Source: an uncultured Lentisphaerota bacterium
GTDB taxonomy: Bacteria > Verrucomicrobiota > Kiritimatiellia > CAIQIC01
Direction of reading: 5' to 3'
Length of the DNA: 64,000 nt
Assembly: GCA_903912445.1 (NCBI GenBank)
Contig: CAIWHP010000273.1
Location: 1-64,000, forward strand
This document shows, piece by piece, positions 37,660 to 46,249 of the stretch. The translations under genes were made by a program, and so were the position numbers. A model generated the notes under the pieces. It saw only the letters and a program-made list of their open reading frames with translations, did not search any database and was not told where the DNA came from. Within the stretch, counting starts at the first letter, position 1; each line of letters opens with the position of its first letter.

Positions 37660-39156
37660 TCATTTTTTTGCCGGTTTGGGATTCAAGATCGGCGGTACGG
37701 CTTCCTTGGCGAAGGTGTCCAACCGCGCCATGAGTTCGCGCACCTTGTCGGGCTGCTGCGCGACCAGATTATGTTTTTCGCTGATATCCTGCGCGAGATT
37801 GAAAAGCTCCAAGGTGTCGGGCGCGTCGCGTTTCTCCTGGCGCTGCTTCTGTTTTTCCTCGCGGGTCAACTTAACGGCACCATCTTCATCGTCATCGAGC
37901 TTGCCGTTGCGGATCAGCTTCCAGTCGCCCATGCGCACGGCGCCGGTACGCCCGACGGTGTTGAGCAAAATGATTTCGTGCGGCGAGGGTTTGCCCTGCG
38001 TGAGCACCGGCCAGATGTCGCGGCCATCGAGCGGCTGCTTCTGCTCAAGCGACCCGCCCGCGAGTTTCAGCAGCGTGGGATACCAGTCCACGATATGCAG
38101 CGGCTCCTTGATGACTGTGCCGGCGGGGATATGCCCGGGCCACGCGACGCAGGCGGCGACGCGCACGCCGCCCTCGTAGAGCGAGCCCTTGCCCGCGCGC
38201 AGCGGCGCGTTGCTGGCGATCCTGCCCTTGCTGGTCAGCCCGCCGTTATCGCTGTTGAAAATGATCAGCGTGTTGGTGGCCAGGCCCTGCTTCTCGATGG
38301 CGGCGAGAATTTTCCCGATATTCTCATCCATCGCGGCCGTCATGCCGGCGTAGAGGCTGCGCGTCGGCCCGAGGTGCGCGTAGGGCTTGGCATATTCCGG
38401 CGGACACTCCAGCGGATTGTGCACGGCGTTGAAGGCCACGTAGAGAAAGAGCGGCTTTTGGGCGTCGCGCTGTTCGATCTGGCGGATGGCCTCGTTGGCG
38501 GTCATGTGCGTGAGATAGCCTTCCTCGGCGATCGGCTGCTGATCGCGCATCAACCCGCTGTCGCCCTTCGGGAAGTGCGTGAATTTTTCGCCGTGCGCAC
38601 AGAAGCCAAACTGATGCTCAAAGCCGCGCGCCAGCGGCAGGTAGGCGGGCTGGAAGTCGCCGAGGTGCCACTTGCCGCAGAGCGCGGTCGCGTAGCCGGC
38701 CTCGCGCAGCGCCTGCGGCAACAGGCGTTCCTCCAGCGAGAGCCCGAACAGCGAGCCCGGGCGGATCACGTTGAACTGGCGGCCGTAACGGATCGGGTAG
38801 CGGCCGGTCATCAAGGCCGAGCGCGTCGGCGTGCAAACCGGCAGCACATAAAACGAATCCAGTTTCGCACCCGCTGCAGCGAGCTTGTCGATATGCGGCG
38901 TCTTGATGTCCGGGCCGTGAAAGCCTACATCCGCCCAGCCGAGATCGTCGGCGAGGATGTAGACGATGTTGGGCCTGCCCCGAGCGCCGTCGAGGGGGCG
39001 TGGTGGCTTTTCCAAGGCTTGCCTGTCCCGGGCGGAGTCGAGGGAGCAAGGGGCAACCGCGCTTTTCCCAACCATTGGAAAACCCAGCGCGGCACCCAGC
39101 GCGCCGCACAGCGCCAGCCGCCAGAGGTTCCCGCGTTTGATGTCGTGCGTCAGCAT
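37660..39156 (-). CDS. Arylsulfatase B-like sulfatase with mosaic repeat leader
   Basis: The start at 39156 gives MLTHDIKRGNLWRLALCGALGAALGF and a 498-residue protein. An upstream in-frame extension has no leader character. The leader lacks the RR motif of its relatives. Residues about 26-61 are a patchwork of repeats: FPMVGK (palindrome), CSLDSAR (CCTGAGC-type repeat), QALEK (half palindrome) and PRPLDGARGR (second CCTGAGC-type repeat). Then comes RPNIVYILADDLGWADVGFHG. The formylglycine motif C-T-P-T-R begins at Cys108. RYGRQFNVIRPGS, LPQALREAGYATALCGKWHLG and FNSDNGG fit arylsulfatase B-like enzymes. It is the first gene of the long minus-strand run. Confidence 0.92.
   Translation of the reverse strand: MLTHDIKRGNLWRLALCGALGAALGFPMVGKSAVAPCSLDSARDRQALEKPPRPLDGARGRPNIVYILADDLGWADVGFHGPDIKTPHIDKLAAAGAKLDSFYVLPVCTPTRSALMTGRYPIRYGRQFNVIRPGSLFGLSLEERLLPQALREAGYATALCGKWHLGDFQPAYLPLARGFEHQFGFCAHGEKFTHFPKGDSGLMRDQQPIAEEGYLTHMTANEAIRQIEQRDAQKPLFLYVAFNAVHNPLECPPEYAKPYAHLGPTRSLYAGMTAAMDENIGKILAAIEKQGLATNTLIIFNSDNGGLTSKGRIASNAPLRAGKGSLYEGGVRVAACVAWPGHIPAGTVIKEPLHIVDWYPTLLKLAGGSLEQKQPLDGRDIWPVLTQGKPSPHEIILLNTVGRTGAVRMGDWKLIRNGKLDDDEDGAVKLTREEKQKQRQEKRDAPDTLELFNLAQDISEKHNLVAQQPDKVRELMARLDTFAKEAVPPILNPKPAKK
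38974..39082. repeat. Mosaic of palindromes and CCTGAGC-type repeats
   Basis: A CCTGAGC-type repeat (about 38974-38998), a half-palindrome centred at 39017, a second CCTGAGC-type repeat (about 39022-39046, sharing CCTG-CCCG-GCG-GTCGAGGG) and a palindrome centred at 39073. The palindrome spacing is 56 bp, which is 31-32 bp plus about 24 bp, as if the second family had inserted into the pair. Confidence 0.85.
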
Positions 39157-39354
39157 ACGGTTCTCCAGCCTTGGGAGCACGTCAGGTTGCAGGACATGCT
39201 GGCAGATGCCCGCGGAGCGGGCGACGAAGTTGGTGGCTCGACCTGCCGCAGGCCCCACCGCCGGGTCTGACCGCAGGCGCGCGCGCCGGCGGGCGGGGGC
39301 CGTGGCACAAGTGCAGCGTGTTGACCTCCGGCGCCACGCCGCCACCGGGACCCC
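39157..39354. other. 198-nt GC-rich intergenic region
   Basis: This lies between the PEP-CTERM gene and the first gene of the long run, both on the minus strand. It contains several self-complementary GC stretches, for example around 39240-39300, and a degenerate palindrome at about 39162-39178 (CTCCAGCCTTGGGAG). I see no convincing promoter or U-tract terminator. It should contain the promoter for the long run if that run is separately transcribed. Confidence 0.5.
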
Positions 39355-42288
39355 TCAAGTGCCCCAGCGATGGCCGGAGCCGTGCCGGCGCCGCCGCAGC
39401 CAGTAAGCGATCCCCCACAGCGCGAGCAGGTTCACCGACGCCGGTTCCGGGATCGCGGTCAGCGCGATGTCGTTGAACTGGCCATTGCCGTCGGCGTCGA
39501 AATCGTAGCTGATGAGGAACAGGTTGGTCTCGCTGCCCGCGGCAACGGGGGTGTTGAAAAACGTCCGGTTCTTAAGGTCCAAGGTGAGCCCCTGGGCATC
39601 CTTGAGCGTGAACCACTGGTTTGTGCCGTTCAACACGCTCATGCCGGAGAAGAGATTGTCATAGAGCACAAAGGTATCGCCGCGGTGCCAGGTATAGATG
39701 CTCAGGTCCAGTTTCAACTCGGGCATGAGCAGGCCGTTGCCGGAATAGCTGAGTCCGTTGCTGACTGCGCTCATGTCGTGATTCGCGGCAGTGGCCCCCA
39801 TCCAGAAGCTGTTGGTCGAGCCGCCGGCGAGCGTCAAACTGCTGAAGAAGTTCGTATCGCCGCCGATGCCCGGCGTCAGGAAGCCGCCGTTGCCGTTCGT
39901 CACGGCGCCGCTGAAACTACCGCCGCCGCTGACGCTGGCGCCGCTGCCGATGATCAACCCGCCGGCCATGGAACCGCGGTTGGTCAGGCTCTGGCTGCCG
40001 GCGAGGGTATAGCTGCCGGCGGCGGTGCCGCTGACGTCGAACAGCGCGCCGCCTTTGATGTCGATCGCGCCGCTGCCGACCGAGCCGCTGCCGGCGAGCG
40101 CCAAGGTGCCATTGCTGATCGTCGTCCCGCCACTGTAGGTGTTGATCCCAGAGAGCGTCCAGGTTCCGCTGCCGGCTTTCACGAGCCTGGTGGCGTTGAG
40201 GCTATCCACGATCGCGCCGGCGAGTTCGCCGATGCCCACGGTGGAGCCTTGCAGGGTGAGGGTTTTCGTACCGTTGCCGGTGGCAGTCAGGGCTTCGGTG
40301 AACTTCAGCAGACCGGTGCCGGACTGGTCCAGGATCGCGCCGCCGGTAGCGCCACTGAGGTTAATGATCCGGTCGCTGGTGTCGCCCGCGCCGGTGTAGG
40401 TGAGCCCAGCCGTAACGGTGGTCGCGCCGATGTTGATGGCGCCTTGCGTGGCGTCCGCAGGTTGCCCCAACGCATTGGCTACGCCGCCGATATTTTTAAT
40501 GGAATTGATGCTCAACGTGCCCGCCAGGATTTGAACCCGTTCGCCAAAGGTGTTCGACCCGGTGAGCACGAGCGTCCCCGTGCTAGAATGCTTCCGAAAG
40601 TACGCATTGGTGACCAGATTTGCGCTGCTGATAATCCCGTTGACCGTGAAGGTGGTGCCAGCGGCTACACGGATATCTTGATTTGCACTGTTACCGCCAC
40701 CAAAGACGATACCCTTGTCGGTGGTGACATCCGCCGTTGTTATTAGAGAGTCGTTCTGGAACATGGTGATGGTGGTGCCGGCGCCCAAGTTTGCATCACT
40801 GGAAAAGGAAAGGCCGCCAGCCCCGGAAGTCTTAAAGCCAACGTTGCCCGTGAAGGTATTGCTGCCGGAGAGGATCAACACGCCGCCGCCGGTGGAGCCG
40901 GCACCGCCGGTCTTGAGCAGACTTCCACTGCCCGAAATATCGCCGCTCAACTTGTTCGTGGAACCGTTCGGCGTAGCGACAATACGTTCACCCGCGCCCA
41001 AGTCCAAGGGATTCTGAAAATCCAGCAGGTGATCGGACAGCGGGGAACCGAGGATCAATTGCTGGCCGTTGAAGCCGGTGTTTGCATCCCCCCAGACGAT
41101 TTGGTGACTGTCATTGTTGAGGTTCACAATGCGGTCGGCACCGTAGGCCGCCCAACCGCCGGCACCGGTGAAGTTGACAGCGGTGACCACGCCCGCCGCC
41201 CCCAAGTTGCGATAGAAATTGTCAGCGCCCAAACCGAGAATACCGTTGTTGAAGGTCAAGGCGCTTGTACCACCTGCGGCTCCGATGCCACCGGGCAGAG
41301 CATTCGCGTTATTGAGCACCAAGGTGCCCAACCCGCCTCCGCCACTGATGGTGGTGACGCCGGAATAGGTGTTCACCCCGGAGAGTGTCCATTGCCCTGT
41401 GCCGGACTTGGTAACCGCAGTCGTGTTGAGGGCGCTGTTGTTCGTGATGGCTCCGGCAAATTCACCGGTACCCGCCGCGGAACCTTGCAAGGTGAAGGTT
41501 TTGGAGCCCGCGCCGGTGGCCGCCAAGCCGCTGGTGAACTTCAACAAGCCGCTCGCGCCAGACTGGTCCAGCGTCGCGCCCCCGCTGGTGCCGGCCAGGC
41601 TAAGCACCCGATCTGTGGTTTCGCCGTTGCCGCTGTAGTTCAGAATGCCGGCTTGGGCGCCCGTGCCCAGGGAGATCGTGCCGTTGGTCACCGTCGTCGG
41701 CGCGCCCAAACTGCTGCTGGCCGTGCCACCCACCACGCTGTTGAGCGAGGTCACGAAGAGCGTACCCCTGCTCATCGTGGTGGGCCCGGTGTAGGTGTTC
41801 GCTCCGGCAAGGGTGAGGTTCCCCTGGGAATTATTTTTGGTGATGCCGCCCGCGCCACTGATAATGCCGCCGAGAACAGTATTCCCACCCGCGGAACCAA
41901 CAATCGTTCGGGTGGCATCGAAAATCATGTCCAGGTTGTTCGTCTGGGCCACGGTGCTCAAATTAGTAATGCCGCCGGCCATCGTAATCGCATTACCGTT
42001 GATCGTATAGATGGACGCACCGGCTGAAAACGTCAGACCGGACAGGGTGAGGCCTACCATATTATTGTTCAAGTTTGAGCCTGCGGATCCGGCCACGCCA
42101 AAAACCGCCACTTGATCGGCGATACCGGCGGACCAGTTGGCCGGGGTATTCCAGTTGGCGTCCGTATCGCCAACCCAGTTTACATTCGCCGCCGGCGCAC
42201 CCTGCGGCAGCAGACCCACGGCAAAAACAACCGTACATAAAAAGGAAAAGCCCCGGGCTTGCCATCCACCGCGCTTATGACTCTTCAT
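39355..42288 (-). CDS. PEP-CTERM surface protein with autotransporter-type beta-strand repeats
   Basis: A 977-residue exported protein. An N-terminal signal (RGFSFLCTVVFAVGLLPQGAPA) precedes a parallel beta-helix rich in G, N, S and T. At least five copies of the autotransporter-associated strand repeat occur, for example GTGQWTLSGVNTYSGVTTIS and AGSGTWTLSGINTYSGGTTIS. A block of about 100 residues near 205-310 is repeated, diverged, near 640-745 (both have a LDQSG...LLKF core). It ends in a PEP-CTERM signal, IPEPASVNLLALWG, a hydrophobic stretch and RRRR, which targets it to exosortase-mediated surface anchoring. There is no outer-membrane barrel, so it is not a true autotransporter. It may be an adhesin or extracellular matrix protein. 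An AAGGAG site lies 6 nt upstream. Confidence 0.9.
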   Translation of the reverse strand: MKSHKRGGWQARGFSFLCTVVFAVGLLPQGAPAANVNWVGDTDANWNTPANWSAGIADQVAVFGVAGSAGSNLNNNMVGLTLSGLTFSAGASIYTINGNAITMAGGITNLSTVAQTNNLDMIFDATRTIVGSAGGNTVLGGIISGAGGITKNNSQGNLTLAGANTYTGPTTMSRGTLFVTSLNSVVGGTASSSLGAPTTVTNGTISLGTGAQAGILNYSGNGETTDRVLSLAGTSGGATLDQSGASGLLKFTSGLAATGAGSKTFTLQGSAAGTGEFAGAITNNSALNTTAVTKSGTGQWTLSGVNTYSGVTTISGGGGLGTLVLNNANALPGGIGAAGGTSALTFNNGILGLGADNFYRNLGAAGVVTAVNFTGAGGWAAYGADRIVNLNNDSHQIVWGDANTGFNGQQLILGSPLSDHLLDFQNPLDLGAGERIVATPNGSTNKLSGDISGSGSLLKTGGAGSTGGGVLILSGSNTFTGNVGFKTSGAGGLSFSSDANLGAGTTITMFQNDSLITTADVTTDKGIVFGGGNSANQDIRVAAGTTFTVNGIISSANLVTNAYFRKHSSTGTLVLTGSNTFGERVQILAGTLSINSIKNIGGVANALGQPADATQGAINIGATTVTAGLTYTGAGDTSDRIINLSGATGGAILDQSGTGLLKFTEALTATGNGTKTLTLQGSTVGIGELAGAIVDSLNATRLVKAGSGTWTLSGINTYSGGTTISNGTLALAGSGSVGSGAIDIKGGALFDVSGTAAGSYTLAGSQSLTNRGSMAGGLIIGSGASVSGGGSFSGAVTNGNGGFLTPGIGGDTNFFSSLTLAGGSTNSFWMGATAANHDMSAVSNGLSYSGNGLLMPELKLDLSIYTWHRGDTFVLYDNLFSGMSVLNGTNQWFTLKDAQGLTLDLKNRTFFNTPVAAGSETNLFLISYDFDADGNGQFNDIALTAIPEPASVNLLALWGIAYWLRRRRHGSGHRWGT

Positions 42289-42294
42289 GGACTG

Positions 42295-42300
42295 CTCCTT
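42295..42300 (-). promoter_or_regulatory. Strong ribosome-binding site AAGGAG
   Basis: It lies 6 nt before the ATG of the PEP-CTERM gene and fixes that start. It is among the strongest sites in a window where most genes rely on stop-start coupling. Confidence 0.8.
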
Positions 42301-42324
42301 CTTGATAACTGCACCCTGTCATCT

Positions 42325-42374
42325 TTTTCCAACCCTTGGAAAATACGACACCGGCTATTCCAAGCCTTGGAAAA
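42325..42374. repeat. Intergenic palindrome pair
   Basis: TTCCAACCCTTGGAA (centre 42334) and TTCCAAGCCTTGGAA (centre 42365), 31 bp apart, upstream of the PEP-CTERM gene in a non-coding region. Confidence 0.95.
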
Positions 42375-42453
42375 CCCAGCCGCCCGCCGATTGTTGCGTA
42401 CTTCCATACACCCGTTTCAAAAACGATGGCGGTGTTTAACAAGCCCGGCTGCA

Positions 42454-42486
42454 GACCGCCACCCCCCAAAAATGGTGGAGGCGGTC
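42454..42486 (-). terminator. Possible hairpin at the end of the response-regulator gene
   Basis: GACCGCC pairs with GGCGGTC, extended by ACC/GGT after a small bulge, and the loop contains AAAAA. It overlaps the stop codon of the response regulator. No U-tract follows on the minus strand, so intrinsic termination is uncertain. Confidence 0.4.
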
Positions 42487-43117
42487 AGGAGGCGGGTGGG
42501 CGGTATTTGAGCATGGCCTGGGTACGACTCTGGACGTGGAGCTTGCGGTAGATGCGTTTGAGGTTCCAGCAGACAGTCTCGACCGAGAGCTTCAGGTGCT
42601 CGGCGATCTCCTTGTTGCTCTGTCCTTGCGCCAGCAGGTTGAGGATGCTCTGCTCACGCTGGGAAAGATGCTCCTCGGCCGGCTGTGGAGCGGCTGCGGG
42701 CTTGTGAAACGCGGTCAGGATTTTCCGCGCAATCGCACCGGTCATCGGCGCGCCACCATGCCGCGCCTCGCGGATGGCGGCGAGGATGCCGGCGGCCGGC
42801 GTGCGTTTGAGCAGGTAACCACAGGCACCGGCACGCAAGGCCTGAAAAATATTTTCCGTGTCATCGTGCACCGTCAACACCAACACGTCGAGGTCGGGCA
42901 TCTGTTCCAGTAGACGCTCAGTAACCACGTTGCCTTTCATGCCCGGCATCTCCAAATCCATCAGCACCACATCGGGCGCAGCCGCGGGGATGAGCCGCAG
43001 GGCTTCCTCGCCATCGGCACAGGCGGCCACACATTTCATCCCGCCATCGGCCGCCAGAACGCGGCACAGGGTGCGGCGCACATTTTCCTGATCGTCCACC
43101 AAGGCTACTTTGATCAT
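42485..43117 (-). CDS. NarL/FixJ-type response regulator
   Basis: A 210-residue regulator. The receiver domain (about 1-120) has the acidic pair DDQ near 8-10, phosphoacceptor Asp54 in VVLMDLEMPG, Thr83 in VLVLTVHDD and the conserved Lys in LLKRTP near 104. A LuxR-type helix-turn-helix (LSQREQSILNLLAQGQSNKEIAEHL) spans about 148-205. It overlaps the sensor-kinase gene by 4 nt, so the two form a pair. It probably activates parts of the surrounding glycan locus in response to the kinase. The target sites are unknown. Confidence 0.95.
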   Translation of the reverse strand: MIKVALVDDQENVRRTLCRVLAADGGMKCVAACADGEEALRLIPAAAPDVVLMDLEMPGMKGNVVTERLLEQMPDLDVLVLTVHDDTENIFQALRAGACGYLLKRTPAAGILAAIREARHGGAPMTGAIARKILTAFHKPAAAPQPAEEHLSQREQSILNLLAQGQSNKEIAEHLKLSVETVCWNLKRIYRKLHVQSRTQAMLKYRPPAS

Positions 43118-46100
43118 GGCTGTCTCCCGTGCGACAAGTGCAGGCGGAATACGATGGTCACACCGCCACCCGTTGGTGATTGGATATCGCAGGTTCCGCC
43201 CAGTTTTTCCAGCCGCGCACGCATACTGCGCAGACCTTCGTGAGTACCGGCGGTGGACTCCGCCGCCAGACCGTGTCCATTGTCGGCGATGCTGATACGC
43301 AGTTCGCCGGCCTCCACCGCGATCCGCAGCCGCGCCTGCGTCGCACCGGAGTGGCGGACGAGATTGTTCAAAGCCTCCTTGAAGGCCAAAAACAGTTGGT
43401 GACGCACGCGCGCCTCCAGCGGCAACTCGGGCAGCGCCTCGGCCACCTCCAGCGCGCAGGCGATACCGGCGGGCCGCAAGAAATCCTGGGCATAGCTGCC
43501 AAAGAAATCGTTCACCGAGGCCAGCCGGTCATGACGCGGACTGACCGCCCAGACAATTTCATCGAGCTTGGTCACGAGCAAACGCGCGCGCTGCGTCAGC
43601 AGGGAAATGTTTTCGGCACGGGTCGCCTCGCGTTGGTCGGCGGCGGCCAGATCGCCGAGCAGGCTGATCTCCGTCAGGCCCGCGCCCATTTCGTCGTGCA
43701 GATCCTGCGCGATGCGGGTGCGTTCCTGCGCGAGCGCCTGTGCCTGCTCCGCGCGGCGCAACCGCCGCTTATACCAGCCGCGCTTGAGTTGCCACGCCGT
43801 CAGTGCCGTGAGGCAGAGCGCACACGTGCTCACCAAAATGTGGAACCACGTACGTTGCCAGAAGAAGGGCAGTATGTTCAGCCGTACCGGCTGTGCAATT
43901 TCGCTCCAATCACCTTCGCGCCGGCCGCGGACGCGGAAGCTGTAGTTGCCGGGCGGTACGTAGTCGAAGGTCACGCGCGACTCTGTGGTGGCAGGCGACC
44001 ACGCCTCGTTCAAGCCTTCCAGCTTCCACTGGTAGTCATAGCGGATGCGTTCCGGCCAGAACAGCTCCGGCATGGCAAATTCAAACGTGAGCGGCTGGCT
44101 GCCGGGCGGCAACGTGAGCTCGTGGGCGGCAGGCAGCGGCTCGCCCGGCGCGCGCCCCAGCCGGCTCCACATCATCCGGCCGCCCGCGCTGACCGTCTCG
44201 ATGTCCATCGCCTGCGGCTTGCGCCCCGTCTGGGCAATGTTGAGGGAGAGGCGCGCCACACCATCGGGCGTGGCGATATAGAGATCGTTGCCCTCGGTCG
44301 CGACCGCCTGGCCAACCTGCGCCACACCCTCGGGGGCTGGCAGACCATCAGCCTCGCCCATGCGGAAGTAACGTCCCGAGATGGAGCGATGGGCCAACGC
44401 GTCCTTGACCGCATCGGGCCGCAGGCATTGCAGACCTTGCGCCGTACCCAGCCACAAGCGCCCCCTATCATCATTATAGAGGTGGCGCACCACCATGTCC
44501 TTGCGCAGATCGCTGGCCTGCCAACGCTCGCCATCCCAGCGGATCAGGCCGCGTGCGCAGCCCGCCCACAACCGGCCTTCGCGATCCGTATGCAGGCAGA
44601 GCAGCGCCGTCTCCGGCAACCCATCGCTTTGACCAAAACTGCGCAAGATGCCATTGGTCTCCATGCGCGCCGGCCCCAGTCCGGCAAAGACGACCCACAG
44701 CACCCCCTCGCCATCGGCAGCCAACGCGGTAACGCAGCGCTTCTGTCCTCCGGGGAACTCCTGCAACGCCGGCAACTGTCCAGCCGCGGGCACCGCCTCC
44801 GGCAACCAGTACAAACCTTCCCACGCGCCCACCCACAGCCGGCCATCACGCGCGCGCTGCACCGCAGTAATCGTCCGCGGACCAGCCCCGGTGGCCGTCG
44901 CGATGGATACCCGTTGCGTGGCCGTCATCCAGAACAGACCGTCGCCGTGCGTGCCGACCCACCAGCCGCCCTTACCCGGTAACAGGGCTGTGACCGTCGC
45001 GTTGCCCGGCAACGGCAGGGCCAAGGGCTCCAGCCCGTTGCGTTTGACCTCCCACAGTCCGCGCTCCTTCACTCCCGCCCAAACCCGTCCTTCCTCGAGC
45101 TTCACCACACAGGTGATCGGATCCGCGCGTGCATTTTCGCTGCTGTGCAACATCGTGACGGCACGGCGATGCAGACACAACACTCCGCTCTCCAAGCCCG
45201 CCCAGATGTCGCCATAGCGATCCTGATCGAGCACATTCACGGCGAGCGGCACCCCAATATCGTTATCCGTCAGAGCCAGCCAGGTGCCGCGCGACCAGCG
45301 GTAAAGCGCATGTTGCGTACCCAGCCAGACGTTGTTGCCGTTGTTCTCCTCCAGTACGGCTGTTGGCCGCAACTCCGTATCGGCCACCGCCGCTGGCGCC
45401 GGCAAACGGAGATTACGCCAGCGCCCCGCGCGACGGACATGCAAGCCATCGCGCTCCACCACCAACAAGGTGCCGTGTTCCTCCGCGTGCACCAGCGTGA
45501 CGCCATTCCAAGCTCCAACGCCGGCCTCTTCTGCGGTCAGCCAGTGCTCGTCCCGATACGCCAGCAGCTGTCCGCTGACCGCCAGCCACAAGGTGCGCTC
45601 GCCATCCAGCGCGGCGCTGGTGATGCGGATGGGCTCGCTTAAGCCGGCCGGCCACGCCACGCACGTATGCCGGCCCTTTTGATAACGCCACAGAGCTTTC
45701 TCTCCGACCACCCAGAGCCCGCCGGCCGCATTGGTAAAGACCGCTTGGGCACGCACCGGCCCGCCGGCCGGCGAGACCACGTTGTGCCAGCCCGCGTGGT
45801 CCAGATACGCCGCGCCACCCACTCCATACATCCACGGCGCACCAGCCGCATCACGCAGCCAGCCGCGGACCGGCATGATGCCCGGCGGCAGATTGGTGAC
45901 AACGTTCAGATGCACGCCATCAAAACGCATCACACCCTGCGGCGTCGCCAACCACAGGCGGCCTTGCTCGTCGAAGTCCAGCGTGCGGATGCGCGTGTCG
46001 GGGAAATCCTGCTCACGACCCCAGAGGTGGAGGGAATAGCGGTCCGCGAGTTTGTCCGGCGCACCGCGCGCCGCGCCCGCCGGCCATAGCAGCGCGCACA

Positions 46101-46134
46101 CCGCAACCGCCAGAAGATGATAACGCAGCCTCAT
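43114..46134 (-). CDS. Sensor histidine kinase with periplasmic beta-propeller, Y_Y_Y and HisKA_3 domains
   Basis: A 1006-residue sensor. After the signal MRLRYHLLAVAVCALLWPAG come propeller blades of the Reg_prop type (GRLWLATPQGVMRFDG, GRLWVGAWEGLYWLPE, GRLWLGTAQGLQCLRP and others). A Y_Y_Y domain (YDYQWKLEGLNEAWSPATTES) lies near 650-740, with one membrane segment (FHILVSTCALCLTALTAW) near 755-780. A HisKA_3 dimerisation helix has DLHDEMGAG (His near 812) and is followed by a HATPase domain with KEALNNLVRHSG and DNGHGL. The layout matches the sensor half of the hybrid systems that detect oligosaccharides in polysaccharide-utilisation loci, here split from its regulator. The start at 46134 is supported by a promoter-like pair 10 nt upstream. 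Confidence 0.93.
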   Translation of the reverse strand: MRLRYHLLAVAVCALLWPAGAARGAPDKLADRYSLHLWGREQDFPDTRIRTLDFDEQGRLWLATPQGVMRFDGVHLNVVTNLPPGIMPVRGWLRDAAGAPWMYGVGGAAYLDHAGWHNVVSPAGGPVRAQAVFTNAAGGLWVVGEKALWRYQKGRHTCVAWPAGLSEPIRITSAALDGERTLWLAVSGQLLAYRDEHWLTAEEAGVGAWNGVTLVHAEEHGTLLVVERDGLHVRRAGRWRNLRLPAPAAVADTELRPTAVLEENNGNNVWLGTQHALYRWSRGTWLALTDNDIGVPLAVNVLDQDRYGDIWAGLESGVLCLHRRAVTMLHSSENARADPITCVVKLEEGRVWAGVKERGLWEVKRNGLEPLALPLPGNATVTALLPGKGGWWVGTHGDGLFWMTATQRVSIATATGAGPRTITAVQRARDGRLWVGAWEGLYWLPEAVPAAGQLPALQEFPGGQKRCVTALAADGEGVLWVVFAGLGPARMETNGILRSFGQSDGLPETALLCLHTDREGRLWAGCARGLIRWDGERWQASDLRKDMVVRHLYNDDRGRLWLGTAQGLQCLRPDAVKDALAHRSISGRYFRMGEADGLPAPEGVAQVGQAVATEGNDLYIATPDGVARLSLNIAQTGRKPQAMDIETVSAGGRMMWSRLGRAPGEPLPAAHELTLPPGSQPLTFEFAMPELFWPERIRYDYQWKLEGLNEAWSPATTESRVTFDYVPPGNYSFRVRGRREGDWSEIAQPVRLNILPFFWQRTWFHILVSTCALCLTALTAWQLKRGWYKRRLRRAEQAQALAQERTRIAQDLHDEMGAGLTEISLLGDLAAADQREATRAENISLLTQRARLLVTKLDEIVWAVSPRHDRLASVNDFFGSYAQDFLRPAGIACALEVAEALPELPLEARVRHQLFLAFKEALNNLVRHSGATQARLRIAVEAGELRISIADNGHGLAAESTAGTHEGLRSMRARLEKLGGTCDIQSPTGGGVTIVFRLHLSHGRQP

Positions 46135-46144
46135 CGCGGCGCAA

Positions 46145-46173
46145 ACGCTAGCCGCTGCCGCGCGAAAGCGCAA
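46145..46173 (-). promoter_or_regulatory. Candidate promoter of the sensor-kinase operon, nearly leaderless
   Basis: A -35-like TTGCGC (46168-46173) and a -10-like TAGCGT (46145-46150) are separated by 17 bp and end 10 nt before the ATG at 46134, so the transcript would have almost no leader. The hexamers are weak matches. The spacing is the same as in the promoter at 56020-56048. Confidence 0.4.
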
Positions 46174-46249
46174 CCGCCATTCTGGCGACCACCACCGTTA
46201 TTGGGGGATGGCGCGGGCCGCCTTCCACCGCTACGGTCGCGCTTTCAAA

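Noticed and set aside
39355-42288. Type V autotransporter
   Set aside because: The strand repeats resemble passenger domains, but the C-terminus is a PEP-CTERM signal, not an outer-membrane barrel.
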